A stretch of 64,000 bases of DNA from MTP4 sp052056915 (GTDB lineage: Archaea > Halobacteriota > Methanosarcinia > Methanosarcinales > Methanosarcinaceae): the NCBI RefSeq assembly GCF_052056915.1, contig NZ_CP195119.1:2604001-2668000 (forward strand). Direction: 5' to 3'. Within the stretch, counting starts at the first letter, position 1. The number at the start of each line of letters is the position of its first letter. Below the pieces are notes generated by a model, which worked only from the letters and a program-made list of their open reading frames with translations, did no database searches and was not told where the DNA came from. Of this stretch, positions 35,133 through 43,699 are shown in pieces. The position numbers were made by a program, and so were the translations under genes.

Positions 35133-35384
35133 TATATCCCCCAATACAAATTCTCCTGAGGGTATAAAAGAGCATTGCAGAAATTGACGGAAAGAGTGCT
35201 GAATGCTGGATTATTGCCTGAATGGGTACTGTCTGAAGGATTATTGGCTGAATGAGCATCGCAGGAATTAGTATCACAGAAAGGAAAATCACGGGAAAGA
35301 AAATCAAAGGAACCATCGCAGGTACATTTTCTTCCTTTTTTCATCCCTTACAGCGTTTTTTCGATTAGACTTAAGGTCCCGGGG

Positions 35385-35418
35385 CTCTCACCGGGCGCCG
35401 AAGGCGGCCGGCTTTTCC
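35385..35418 (-). repeat. Dispersed palindromic hairpin element, copy C
   Basis: Stem arms CCGGGCGCC and GGCGGCCGG around GAA with one internal mismatch. On the minus strand it is preceded by GGAAAAG and followed by TGAGAG. Confidence 0.7.
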
Positions 35419-35639
35419 AGGAAATAATTATAGAAACATGTATTTCAATTCAGCCAACCGTTTTCTAATCTTTGGCATGAATATGGCGTTCATTTTCATT
35501 TTTTATGCCTGCTATTCGTAGAATTTCATGCTCCTTTTTTCTTTTTTCCAATTTTTACCAGAGTCTGAACCTGGCTTGAAGTAAATTAAAGTATAAACAG
35601 GGCTTTTGCATACATTTTCTGTTCTTCCCTGTTTTTTAA

Positions 35640-35675
35640 GGAAAAGCCGGTCGTGCAAGCACGACCGGGGCGGGA
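35640..35675 (+). repeat. Dispersed palindromic hairpin element, copy D
   Basis: Stem arms CCGGTCGTGC and GCACGACCGG around AA, preceded by GGAAAAG. The 3' flank differs (GGCGGG instead of TGAGAG). Confidence 0.7.
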
Positions 35676-35856
35676 ACCCGAATTAAGTGCTCGAAAACGC
35701 AAATCAAAAACGGTCCCTGGAAGTTTGATACTCTTTCGAAACTTCCGGGTTCGGTTTGAATTCCATGAATTTTATGTTTGATTTCTATCTAATTCTGTTT
35801 TATAGCACATTTCTTTAATTTTCGTGCATCTATTTCCTTCACTAGCCACGCAATTT

Positions 35857-36432
35857 TTATTCATTTATTTTCTTCAGCAGCCAGGCCATGTTCTGTCCAA
35901 GGGTCTCCATGGTCTGGATGCCTTCTTCATCATTTTCCACGTCCCCTTCTTCGAACCCTATTCCCATGTTCCAGTAGCTGGAACCCGGGATTATCATCTG
36001 GGAGATTGTGAAGAAATGATTTATTGAGTCAAAAGCATGTATCGATCCTGCCCTTCTGACGGCAACGACAGCTGCTCCCACTTTCCGCTTGAAAAGGGCG
36101 TCATTTGCTACTGCAACCATTCCCGCACGGTCTATCAGGGCTTTGATTTCCGGGGTCAGGTCTGCAAAATATGTAGATGTGGCCAGGATTATGCCGTCGG
36201 CTTCAGCCATTTTTGCTATGCAGTCGTTGACGATGTCCTTTTCAATGACGCATTTTTTGTCCTTGTTTTCGAAGCATTTCATGCAGGCTATGCAGCCGTG
36301 AATGCTCTTTCCTCCAAGCTGCACCATTTCGGTTTCAATTCCTTCCTTTTCCAGTTCCGAAAAAACATGTCCTATGAGCTTTGCTGTGTTTCCCTCTTTT
36401 CGAGGGCTTCCGTTGAATGCTACGACTTTCAT
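35857..36432 (-). CDS. Iron-sulfur flavoprotein / NADPH-dependent FMN reductase-like protein
   Basis: 191 residues. The flavodoxin-like start MKVVAFNGSPRKEGNTAKLI is the FMN-binding P-loop of the Isf family. A compact cysteine motif CIACMKCFENKDKKC (CX2CX2CX7C) resembles the Isf [4Fe-4S] site, though the last spacing is longer than the CX2CX2CX5C seen in its paralog at 38129. Likely electron transfer or oxidative-stress defence. Part of a minus-strand redox gene cluster. Confidence 0.85.
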   Translation of the reverse strand: MKVVAFNGSPRKEGNTAKLIGHVFSELEKEGIETEMVQLGGKSIHGCIACMKCFENKDKKCVIEKDIVNDCIAKMAEADGIILATSTYFADLTPEIKALIDRAGMVAVANDALFKRKVGAAVVAVRRAGSIHAFDSINHFFTISQMIIPGSSYWNMGIGFEEGDVENDEEGIQTMETLGQNMAWLLKKINE

Positions 36433-36489
36433 TTTTCTACTCCTCCATTTCCTTCATTCTGATTTCCTCTTCAATCTCCCCTTTCCGGG

Positions 36490-37065
36490 TTACTTTTCAT
36501 TTCCTTTCAGGCTTTTTCCTATTTTCCAGGCTTCTCCCCCATAGTCTCCGACTTTCCAGTAACTGTTGTTGGGCATGGTCAGGAGCAGGGGTTCCATTTT
36601 CTTGATATCCGGCTTTCCCTGGGTCAGGTACTGCTCTTCGGAATAGGCTCCCACGATTTCCCCTACAAAAAAGTAGTTCGTCGGAAACTCCAGGGTTTCT
36701 ACGAGTTTGCATTCGAGGTTCAGGGTGCACTCCTTTATCATGGGTGCGGTTTCGACTTCCCCGTAGAATACTTCAAACAGGCTGGACTTGTCGACCTTCT
36801 CCCCTGTGACGATGCCGCAGTAATCGGTTTCTCTTATCATTTCGGCTTCAGGGAAGTTGACACTGAAGCTCTTGTTTTCTTTGATGCCTTTGGCTGTGTA
36901 ATGGGATTTATGCACCCCGACTCCGAGCATGGGCGGGTTTGCATTGACCCGGGTGGCCCAGCCCAGGGCCATGAAATTGGCTTTCCCTTCAACATTTGCT
37001 CCCAGCAGGGTTACGGCCATCGGATAGACAAATACGTTGCTATTGATCTTGATTTTCTCTGATAT
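36490..37065 (-). CDS. Flavin reductase-like FMN-binding protein, apparent ATA start
   Basis: Flavin reductase split-barrel family (GANVEGKANFMALGWATRVN, NKSFSVNFPEAEMIRETDYC, FFVGEIVGAYSEEQ). From the first ATG (37020) it is 176 residues, but the in-frame upstream sequence SEKIKINSNVFVYP is what homologs usually carry before this point. The frame opens at an ATA (37065) placed ~7 nt after a GGGGG ribosome-binding sequence, with a TAA two codons further up. I therefore extend to the ATA (191 aa), with moderate confidence in the start. Confidence 0.8.
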   Translation of the reverse strand: MSEKIKINSNVFVYPMAVTLLGANVEGKANFMALGWATRVNANPPMLGVGVHKSHYTAKGIKENKSFSVNFPEAEMIRETDYCGIVTGEKVDKSSLFEVFYGEVETAPMIKECTLNLECKLVETLEFPTNYFFVGEIVGAYSEEQYLTQGKPDIKKMEPLLLTMPNNSYWKVGDYGGEAWKIGKSLKGNEK

Positions 37066-37156
37066 TGTTTATCCCCCCTGTCTATTTTATGGACCCATGT
37101 CTTATATCATATTTGACTATGCCTGTGGGGTGTTTTTTATGAATCAAAAAATAAAA

Positions 37157-37456
37157 TCACAGCTTTTTCTCGTAAGCATTAACTTCTGCTTCCTTTTCAA
37201 GACATTTTGAAATCAATGGAACTATTTTCTTAAAATGCACGGAGTTAAAGTGTTCTTCCAGGCTTTTTTCGTCCTTCCACTCCTCTATCATGGTCAGGAG
37301 TCCTGGTTCTTCTAATTCCTGATACAGCCCGTATTCTATGCAGCCTTCTTCTTTCAACGATTCTTCAACAAGGGTTTTGCACAGGTCTGTGAATTCTTCG
37401 ATTTTCTCAGGTTTGACCCGGTTTTTTGCAACAACTTTTACCGTCAATAAAATCAC
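37157..37456 (-). CDS. Antibiotic biosynthesis monooxygenase (ABM/YgiN-like) domain protein
   Basis: 99 residues, a single dimeric alpha-beta barrel domain: LLTVKVVAKNRVKPEKIEEF, EGCIEYGLYQELEEPGLL, EEWKDEKSLEEHFNSVHFKK. Such proteins act on quinols or other aromatic substrates, or as stress proteins. It lies between nitroreductase and flavin reductase genes in the same direction, which fits a redox-stress cluster. Confidence 0.85.
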   Translation of the reverse strand: MILLTVKVVAKNRVKPEKIEEFTDLCKTLVEESLKEEGCIEYGLYQELEEPGLLTMIEEWKDEKSLEEHFNSVHFKKIVPLISKCLEKEAEVNAYEKKL

Positions 37457-37488
37457 CGATTTTTTAATAACACTCAGTTTTCACAGCT

Positions 37489-38013
37489 TCATTCTTTTTT
37501 CCGGCCGTACCTGTTGTGGAATACTTTTTCCTCAGTGTACCTGTCCTGCGGTCCGGGCTGCTGGGCAGGATAACCAATAGGCACCAGTCCCAGGGGGATT
37601 ATATGCTCCGGAAGTCCGAACGCTTTTCTGAAACCTTCAACCCTGTCTTCCATGGGATAGATCCCGGTCCAGACTGCACCGAGGCCAAGGGCATGGGCCG
37701 CCAGCAGGAGGTTCTGGATAGCTGCCGAGCAGTCCTGCACCCAGAATCCGGGGGCTTTTTCCAGGGTCGTATCTCCGCAGACCAGGATTGCAAGGGGAGC
37801 TCCCCTGCACATGCCTGCATAGGGGCTGTATGTCGGGATCTCTTCGAGCAGTTTGCGGTCGTCGATTACGATAAAGACCCAGGTCTGGGCGTTGACTGCA
37901 GAAGGTGCACACATGGCAGCCCGGAGCAGTTCGTTAACAAGTTCCCGGGGGACGAGTCTGTCAGTGTATTTTCGTATGCTTCTTCGGTTGTGGATTGCTT
38001 CGAGAGTGTCCAT
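37489..38013 (-). CDS. Nitroreductase-family FMN protein
   Basis: 174 residues. NTR family signatures: AIHNRRSIRKYTDRLVPREL, LLRAAMCAPSAVNAQTWVFI, DCSAAIQNLLLAAHALGLGA and GIYPMEDRVEGFRKAFGLP. Probably an NAD(P)H:FMN oxidoreductase; substrate unknown. Ends 33 bp before the ABM gene start. Confidence 0.88.
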   Translation of the reverse strand: MDTLEAIHNRRSIRKYTDRLVPRELVNELLRAAMCAPSAVNAQTWVFIVIDDRKLLEEIPTYSPYAGMCRGAPLAILVCGDTTLEKAPGFWVQDCSAAIQNLLLAAHALGLGAVWTGIYPMEDRVEGFRKAFGLPEHIIPLGLVPIGYPAQQPGPQDRYTEEKVFHNRYGRKKE

Positions 38014-38128
38014 ATTAATGCTTCCTCTTACTTTTCCGTAAAAGATATGGGTATTATGTGTGAGGAAGTGCCCGGCTGGGGTGTCCTCCTCATCCTTTAG
38101 TTTTCACCCTTTTGTTTTCATCCTTTTT

Positions 38129-38686
38129 TTACTTGAAAAGGTTCAGGCCGGTGTTCTTTGCCTTTTCCATAAGTTCGGAATTGCCTTTGATGTCTCCCGG
38201 TGCAGCACACCCGGCGGCTATGAGGGTGTCTTTTACTTCCATGCCCATGAAGCGGGAAATTTCTCCTCCGAATTCCTCGAAGACTCTGGTGTAGGCTGTG
38301 GGGTCTGGCTCACCCTGGGCGCCTACAAGCACTGCTTTCTTTCCGGCCGGGACCCGTGAGGAAAAGTCAGGGTTTACCAGGGAGTAACAGCGGTCCAGGA
38401 AAAGCCGCATCTGGCCTGTAAACTGGGCAAAGTAAATCGGGGACCCGAAAACAATGCCGTCTGCTTCTTTGATCTCCTCAAAAACTTCTACCAGGTCGTC
38501 TTCAAGCTTGCACTTATCGTTGGCCTTACAGTAGTTGCAGGCCTGGCAGCCTCTGTAGTTCATATCGTTCAGGATGAAGGCCTTTGTTTCGGCTCCGGCT
38601 TCGGAGGCTCCTTCCAGCACCTGCTGGACAAGGGTGTTAGTATTTCCGTTCTTTCGCGGGCTTCCTACGATTCCTATGACTTTCAT
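38129..38686 (-). CDS. Iron-sulfur flavoprotein (Isf-like)
   Basis: 185 residues. FMN-binding MKVIGIVGSPRKNGNTNTLV and the cysteine motif CQACNYCKANDKC, that is CX2CX2CX5C, as in the Methanosarcina iron-sulfur flavoprotein, plus FGSPIYFAQFTGQMRLFLDR. Head of the minus-strand redox cluster; a partial copy of the HxlR promoter region lies divergently upstream. Confidence 0.88.
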   Translation of the reverse strand: MKVIGIVGSPRKNGNTNTLVQQVLEGASEAGAETKAFILNDMNYRGCQACNYCKANDKCKLEDDLVEVFEEIKEADGIVFGSPIYFAQFTGQMRLFLDRCYSLVNPDFSSRVPAGKKAVLVGAQGEPDPTAYTRVFEEFGGEISRFMGMEVKDTLIAAGCAAPGDIKGNSELMEKAKNTGLNLFK

Positions 38687-38775
38687 TGCGATTCTCTCCC
38701 GTTATCAATATTTATGTCATTTTTATATGGTGTCCGTATATGGCGTTTATATAATTGGCATTGGGCAATCTACGC

Positions 38776-38799
38776 TTGTTGCTATCTAATTTGCAACAA
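38776..38799. promoter_or_regulatory. Inverted repeat, candidate HxlR-type operator
   Basis: TTGTTGC and GCAACAA are perfect 7-bp arms separated by 10 bp, just before a TATA-like ACTATACTTATAT shared with the HxlR promoter. The equivalent left arm upstream of the intact HxlR gene is degenerate. Confidence 0.45.
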
Positions 38800-38863
38800 C
38801 TATACTTATATCTCATACATACAGACGGGGTAGCCACTAACAAAAATGATACAACGGGAGCTT

Positions 38864-38926
38864 ATGGTAAGTGTTAGGAAAAAAATAAACAATATCATTG
38901 TCCTGAGAAAGCTGCCGCGTATTTAA
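38864..38926 (+). pseudogene. Remnant of a duplicated HxlR-family gene start
   Basis: An ATG in the same context as the HxlR gene at 40792 (CTTATGGTAAGTG in both) starts a 20-codon frame MVSVRKKINNIIVLRKLPRI. Only the first codons and the promoter match; the regulator body is absent. Best read as a promoter and start-codon remnant of a duplication, or a very short leader peptide. Confidence 0.4.
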
Positions 38927-39076
38927 CTGTTTAAGGCCCTTGCTAATTCCTTGACCCTTCTGCGGATGGGGGACGGAACGACTGAGAAGGCAGTGAACTC
39001 TTGATAAAAACCAGTGATCGACCAGTTAACCCCTGAAGCTAGATGAATGGGGGAGGGACAGTTAACCTTAGCCTGG

Positions 39077-40465
39077 TCAATTAACTGCTGTTTGTTCATT
39101 AATCACTGTCCTGTCCCGTGCCTCAGCGAGCAGCCTGAACTCCCGGATAACCATTATCAGGGTTACTGCAAAAGCCAGGGTGTCAGCAAGCGGGAAGGCT
39201 GCCCAGACCCCCGGAAGTTCCAGATATCTCGGGAGCAGCAGTACCAAGGGGATAAGGAAAAGCACCTGTCTGCACATGGAAAGGAAAAGGGAAGGTCTTG
39301 CCTTGCCCAGGGCCTGGTAAAGGGCTCCACCCACTACCTGGAACCCTACAAGCGGGGTTGCAAGTATAATAATTCTTACAGCACTTTTTCCTTCCGCTAT
39401 CAGCTGGAGATCCTCACTGAAGATTCCAAAGAGTTGTTCCGGAAACAGGTAGAGTACCAGGAAACCTGCAACTGACATGCCTGTGGTGATCAGGATGGCA
39501 AGTTTAACGGATTCCCTGACCCGCTCGAAATTCCTTGCCCCGTAGTTGAAACCTACTATTGGCTGCAGGCCCTGGATGATCCCGAACATGGGCATGAAAG
39601 TAAACATCAGGAGACGGTTTACAATCCCGAACACGGCAATCGCTATGTCCCCTCCGTAAAAGGCAAGGAGGTTGTTCAGGATTATGACCATGAAACTGCT
39701 TGAAACGTTCCTGGCAAAGGGGGACATCCCGATAGCCAGGACTTCTTCGATGATTTTCCTGTCCGGCCTGAGCTCTCTGAGGTGGAACTTAAGTGTGCTT
39801 TTTCCGCTCAGGAAGTAGCGGGCAATGTACAGCACTCCGATACCCTGTGCAAGCACGGTCGCAATTGCTGCTCCCCGGATTCCCATCCCTAAAGTGAAAA
39901 TGAAGATGGGGTCAAGCACGATATTGAGCCCTCCGGCGATCATCATGGCGTTCATGGCAACTTTTGCGTTCCCTTCGGAGCGGACCACACTGTTTGTAAC
40001 CATCGCAAGGGAGAAGAGGACTGTGCCGTAAAGGATTATTTCCAGGTATTCGAGGGAATAGGGCAGGATTGTGTCAGTGGCTCCGAAAATTTTCAGGATC
40101 GGCACTATATATATGAGCCCGAGGACGGTTATCAGGAAACTGGACATCAGGGAAAGGAATATCAGGTTTGAAAAGGTCCTGCTGGCTTTTTCCGGCTCCC
40201 TTTCTCCAAGGCGCCGGGAGATGATAGAAGCCCCTCCTATCCCTATGGCAAGGCTCACAGCCATTCCGATCATCTGGATGGGAAAGGCAACGGCAATTCC
40301 GCCTATTGCCTGGACACTTTCTATCCCGTAGGCCCTGCCAACAAACACCGTGTCCACAAGGTTATAAAATGCCTGTACCAGCATCCCGATGGTTGCAGGT
40401 ACCGAGAGTTTGAGAAGGAGTTTGCCTATATTTTCGTTTGCCAGCATCTGGCTTCTTTCGTCCAC
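39077..40465 (-). CDS. MATE-family multidrug/sodium exporter
   Basis: 462 residues with twelve predicted membrane helices in two homologous halves. Typical features: KLSVPATIGMLVQAFYNLVD and TVFVGRAYGIESVQAIGGIA at the N-terminus, then NSVVRSEGNAKVAMNAMMIA. The second half starts near FARNVSSSFMVIILNNLLAF. Likely drug/Na+ or H+ antiport at the membrane. It is divergent from the HxlR regulator, which probably controls it. Confidence 0.9.
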   Translation of the reverse strand: MDERSQMLANENIGKLLLKLSVPATIGMLVQAFYNLVDTVFVGRAYGIESVQAIGGIAVAFPIQMIGMAVSLAIGIGGASIISRRLGEREPEKASRTFSNLIFLSLMSSFLITVLGLIYIVPILKIFGATDTILPYSLEYLEIILYGTVLFSLAMVTNSVVRSEGNAKVAMNAMMIAGGLNIVLDPIFIFTLGMGIRGAAIATVLAQGIGVLYIARYFLSGKSTLKFHLRELRPDRKIIEEVLAIGMSPFARNVSSSFMVIILNNLLAFYGGDIAIAVFGIVNRLLMFTFMPMFGIIQGLQPIVGFNYGARNFERVRESVKLAILITTGMSVAGFLVLYLFPEQLFGIFSEDLQLIAEGKSAVRIIILATPLVGFQVVGGALYQALGKARPSLFLSMCRQVLFLIPLVLLLPRYLELPGVWAAFPLADTLAFAVTLIMVIREFRLLAEARDRTVINEQTAVN

Positions 40466-40791
40466 CTGAAAATTCCTCTGAGTTTTTCACTTGTTATGGT
40501 TTTTATTGTTCTTAAATAGGAGCTGAAAGCTACCACAATAGTTAATCCGCATATAATTTTGTCGGCCTTATGATGTCCATGTGCTATGATATCCATGTGT
40601 TATGATGTCAATGTGTTATGATGCCTGTATGGCTGCCGCCTGGCAATCTGCGTTTGTAGCTATCCAGTTTGCAACAACTATACTTATATGCCATACATAC
40701 AATTCAGGTAGTTACTAACAAAATGGATACGTAAGAAAAAGGATACTATAAGAAAAAGGATACTATAAGAAAAAGGATAAGATGAGCTCTT
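40466..40791. other. Divergent promoter region of MATE and HxlR genes
   Basis: 326 bp with the TATA-like block shared with 38790-38811 and the 17-bp repeats just before the HxlR ATG. No gene is seen. Confidence 0.6.
40725..40779 (+). repeat. 17-bp tandem repeats in the HxlR leader
   Basis: Units of GGATACTATAAGAAAAA, two exact and flanking partial copies, immediately upstream of the HxlR start. Each contains an AAAGGATA that could mimic a ribosome-binding site. Confidence 0.8.
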
Positions 40792-41136
40792 ATGGTAAGT
40801 GAGAAGAAAAACAACAAAAATTACCACTGCCCCGTGGAAGCGACTCTTGATGTGATTGGGGGAAAATGGAAACCCCTTATCCTCTGGCAGCTCCGGGAAG
40901 AGACCCTTCGTTTTTCCGGGCTGCAGCAGAATATGCCGGGGATTTCACCGAAAATGCTCACTAAACAGTTACGGGAGCTTGAAGAAGACGGGCTTGTCCT
41001 GAGGGTGATGTACCCTGAAATCCCTCCAAAGGTCGAGTATTCCCTGACGTCCTTCGGAAAGACCGTGATTCCGGTTCTGGATTCCCTCTGCCAGTGGGGA
41101 TGTGAGTACCTTGGACGGCAGTGTTCTCTGGAATGA
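40792..41136 (+). CDS. HxlR-family winged-helix transcriptional regulator
   Basis: 114 residues. N-terminal CPVEATLDVIGGKWKPLILW with the conserved Cys, recognition helix region FSGLQQNMPGISPKMLTKQL, then LEEDGLVLRVMYPEIPPKVE and YSLTSFGKTVIPVLDSLCQW. HxlR proteins often sense redox or reactive electrophiles through the Cys. Divergent to the MATE exporter and near the redox flavoprotein cluster, so it probably regulates one or both. Confidence 0.9.
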   Translation: MVSEKKNNKNYHCPVEATLDVIGGKWKPLILWQLREETLRFSGLQQNMPGISPKMLTKQLRELEEDGLVLRVMYPEIPPKVEYSLTSFGKTVIPVLDSLCQWGCEYLGRQCSLE

Positions 41137-41374
41137 ATTTTCCGGGCTTGAATAAGTATATGAAAGTTAGTATGGAGCAGCTTTCTCTTCTCTTTTCTTC
41201 TTTTGCTCTTCCCGAGTTTTTCCGGAGTACTTTCACTCAGGGGATGCACAAGTTATTTAACCTGCTTTCAGGTACATAAAACGATAAACGTTACGCAAAA
41301 ACTTTGATTCAATCTTTAAAAAGGCTGGGCAGGCAGAGAATCTCACGGACCTGCCGGGTCCCGGGGAACTCCTC

Positions 41375-43699
41375 ATGATGCAGAAGAACGGATACATGCG
41401 GTATTTTACAAAACAGAGCTGCTACCCTAACCAGGCAGAAGCCATGGACAAAATCCATGCCTCCCTCCTGGAGCAAAAAATAGTGCTCTTTGAAGGGGCC
41501 TGCGGCACGGGAAAGACCCTGAGCGCCCTGGCTCCGGCGCTGCATGTTGGAAGGAAGCTCAACAAAATCGTGATCATAGTTACCAATGTCCACCAGCAGA
41601 TGGTCCAGTTCATCAATGAGGTCAGGGAGATCAACCGGGACAACGACATCAAGACCATCGTCTTCAAAGGAAAGACGGCGATGTGCCCCGAGAAGCTCGA
41701 TTATGATGAGTGCAAGCTTAAGGGGGAAAACACCTATGACCTCCTGGAGTTCGAAAGGGAAGTTGCCGCGAAAGAAAAGGAACTCAAGGACGCTTTTGAG
41801 AAGTACAAAAAGACAAAAGACCCATCCCTCTACGCCCTCCGAAATGAGCTTGAAAAGGAACTTGAGGACGCCCGGAAAAAAGTCCAGGGTCTCCGGAACA
41901 ATTCCTGTCAGAAGCTTTACGAGGTCCTGAGGTTCGAGGGAAGCGAGTTTTCTTCCTGGCTCTTTTCGAATGTCAGGAGCCCTGAAGATGTCGTGGAGTA
42001 TGCGGCAGACCGGGACATGTGCGGGTACGAGCTCCTCAAAAAGGAACTGAAAAATGCCGAACTCCTTATATGTAATTTCCACCACGTCCTGAACCCTGAA
42101 ATTTTCATGACCCTTCTGAAATGGCTCGAGAGGGATTCTGAAGACGTAATCCTGATTTTTGACGAGGCGCACAATGTCGAAGCCTCGGCCCGGTCCCATT
42201 CCTCTATCACGCTGGCGGAACTTTCTATCGAAAAAGCCCTTTCGGAAGTAGGGGAAGTCCCGGAACCTGACAACTCATCGGGGTTTGGAGGGGGATTCGG
42301 AGGCGGGAACGGTATCCCGCTCGATGGGGACTATGCGAACCGGATTCACGCAAAAAGGCTTTTTTCCTGTTTATTGCAGGCCGTGAAGGATACCTACGAC
42401 TCAAAGCTGAAGTTCGGGGAGCGAAACAGGCTAGGGAAACACTGGCAGGACATCCAGATCAGCGACCCTTACGAGCGCTTTGACGTGCTGAAAGCCCGTT
42501 TCTTGCGCGAAGCGAAAAAGGAAGGGTTTGCGGATGAAGAAAGCGTGCTTACCCGGCTCCGGGATATCGGGGAGTTTGGGGGCAGGCTGGAGGATATCTA
42601 TGCCGAAAACTATAAAAATGGGCTTCTTGCCGTCCCGAAACGTTCCCAGATTCGCTATGTTGCGGACTTCCTTTCTTCCTACCTTGTGCTTTCCGACAGG
42701 CAGAACTACTACCCCATCCTGAATGTGCGTAAGGACTGGAAGAGCGACAGGGTCTACGGGCGGATTGAGCTTTTTACCTGTATCCCCAAAAATGTGACCC
42801 AGCCCCTGCTGGACTCTATTTTCGCAGGCGTGCTAATGTCGGCTACCCTGAGGCCTTTTGAGATGGTCAGGGCCACTCTGGGCATTTCCAGGGAGGTGGA
42901 GGAAATAACCTACGGGACAACCTTCCCTCAGGAAAGAAGGTTGAGCCTGGCAGTCTCGGTCCCCCCTCTCTTTGCAAAGAACCGGGACATGCCGGAAACC
43001 CTGGACAGCATAAAAGAGGCTCTGCTTGCGGCTGTTTCGGCATCTCCGGGGAACGTGGTAATCTATTTCCAGAGTTACTCCGAAGCTCTGCGCTATTCCA
43101 AACTGCTTGAACCGGAACTTTCGGTCTCCCTTTTCCTGGACGAAGTAGGAGTCTCGGCCCAGCAGGTCAGGCAGGACTTTTTCAGATCCGGGGAAAGGGG
43201 CGAGAAATCCGTACTCATCACATACCTCTGGGGCACTCTGAGTGAAGGCGTGGATTTCAGGGATAACAGGGGAAGGACCGTGATCGTGGTCGGAGTCGGC
43301 TACCCTGCGCTGAATGACAGGATCAAGGCTGTTGAATCTGCCTATGACACGGTTTTCGGCTGTGGGGAAGGCTGGGAATTTGCGGTCCAGGTGCCCACTA
43401 TCCGGAAGGTGAGGCAGGCTATGGGTAGGGTCGTCCGCTCCCCCCGGGATTTCGGGGTCAGGATTTTGCTTGATGCCAGGTACCAGGGGTCTTTGCAGAA
43501 AAAACTGGGTAAATTTACTGTCTTCAAGTACTTCCCGCCGGAAGAAAGCCGGGAATTTCTTGATGTTGCCCCTGCTGAAGTTGGCCCTGTCCTTGACGAT
43601 TTTTTCTCAAAAATCAAAAGTTCCGATGCCGAAAAAAAGGACTCGGGGTCCCCGGCTCCGGGCAGTTTTTCCCCGGGCAGCCTTGCGGAAAAATTGTAA
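41375..43699 (+). CDS. XPD/Rad3-like ATP-dependent DNA helicase with Fe-S domain
   Basis: 774 residues, superfamily 2. Walker A FEGACGTGKT at residues ~39-48, DEAH box LIFDEAHNVE, motif VI QAMGRVVRSPRDFG. Four Cys in the Fe-S region (MCPEKLDYDEC, NNSCQKLY, RDMCGYEL) match the XPD [4Fe-4S] layout. Between the second and third Cys lies a ~60-residue charged coiled coil (FEREVAAKEKELKDAFEKYK), longer than in typical XPD. A Gly-rich stretch GFGGGFGGGNG interrupts the middle, and the C-terminus is a Ser/Gly/Pro tail. Likely in DNA repair. Confidence 0.88.
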   Translation: MMQKNGYMRYFTKQSCYPNQAEAMDKIHASLLEQKIVLFEGACGTGKTLSALAPALHVGRKLNKIVIIVTNVHQQMVQFINEVREINRDNDIKTIVFKGKTAMCPEKLDYDECKLKGENTYDLLEFEREVAAKEKELKDAFEKYKKTKDPSLYALRNELEKELEDARKKVQGLRNNSCQKLYEVLRFEGSEFSSWLFSNVRSPEDVVEYAADRDMCGYELLKKELKNAELLICNFHHVLNPEIFMTLLKWLERDSEDVILIFDEAHNVEASARSHSSITLAELSIEKALSEVGEVPEPDNSSGFGGGFGGGNGIPLDGDYANRIHAKRLFSCLLQAVKDTYDSKLKFGERNRLGKHWQDIQISDPYERFDVLKARFLREAKKEGFADEESVLTRLRDIGEFGGRLEDIYAENYKNGLLAVPKRSQIRYVADFLSSYLVLSDRQNYYPILNVRKDWKSDRVYGRIELFTCIPKNVTQPLLDSIFAGVLMSATLRPFEMVRATLGISREVEEITYGTTFPQERRLSLAVSVPPLFAKNRDMPETLDSIKEALLAAVSASPGNVVIYFQSYSEALRYSKLLEPELSVSLFLDEVGVSAQQVRQDFFRSGERGEKSVLITYLWGTLSEGVDFRDNRGRTVIVVGVGYPALNDRIKAVESAYDTVFGCGEGWEFAVQVPTIRKVRQAMGRVVRSPRDFGVRILLDARYQGSLQKKLGKFTVFKYFPPEESREFLDVAPAEVGPVLDDFFSKIKSSDAEKKDSGSPAPGSFSPGSLAEKL

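Larger units (their letters stand above)
35133..35856. other. Long intergenic region with two hairpin elements
   Basis: 724 bp with no credible gene. It contains ~15-bp degenerate repeats (35180-35300) and hairpin elements C and D. Must also carry the promoter of the flavoprotein gene ending at 34491. Confidence 0.55.
38687..39076. other. Intergenic region with duplicated HxlR-type leader
   Basis: 390 bp. The segment 38765-38880 resembles 40643-40810 upstream of and into the HxlR gene. Downstream of it no frame of useful length is seen. Confidence 0.6.

Noticed and set aside
35086..35344. Minus-strand frames upstream of the NQO-like gene
   Set aside because: Encoded by ~15-bp degenerate repeats; they overlap the promoter and start of the real gene.
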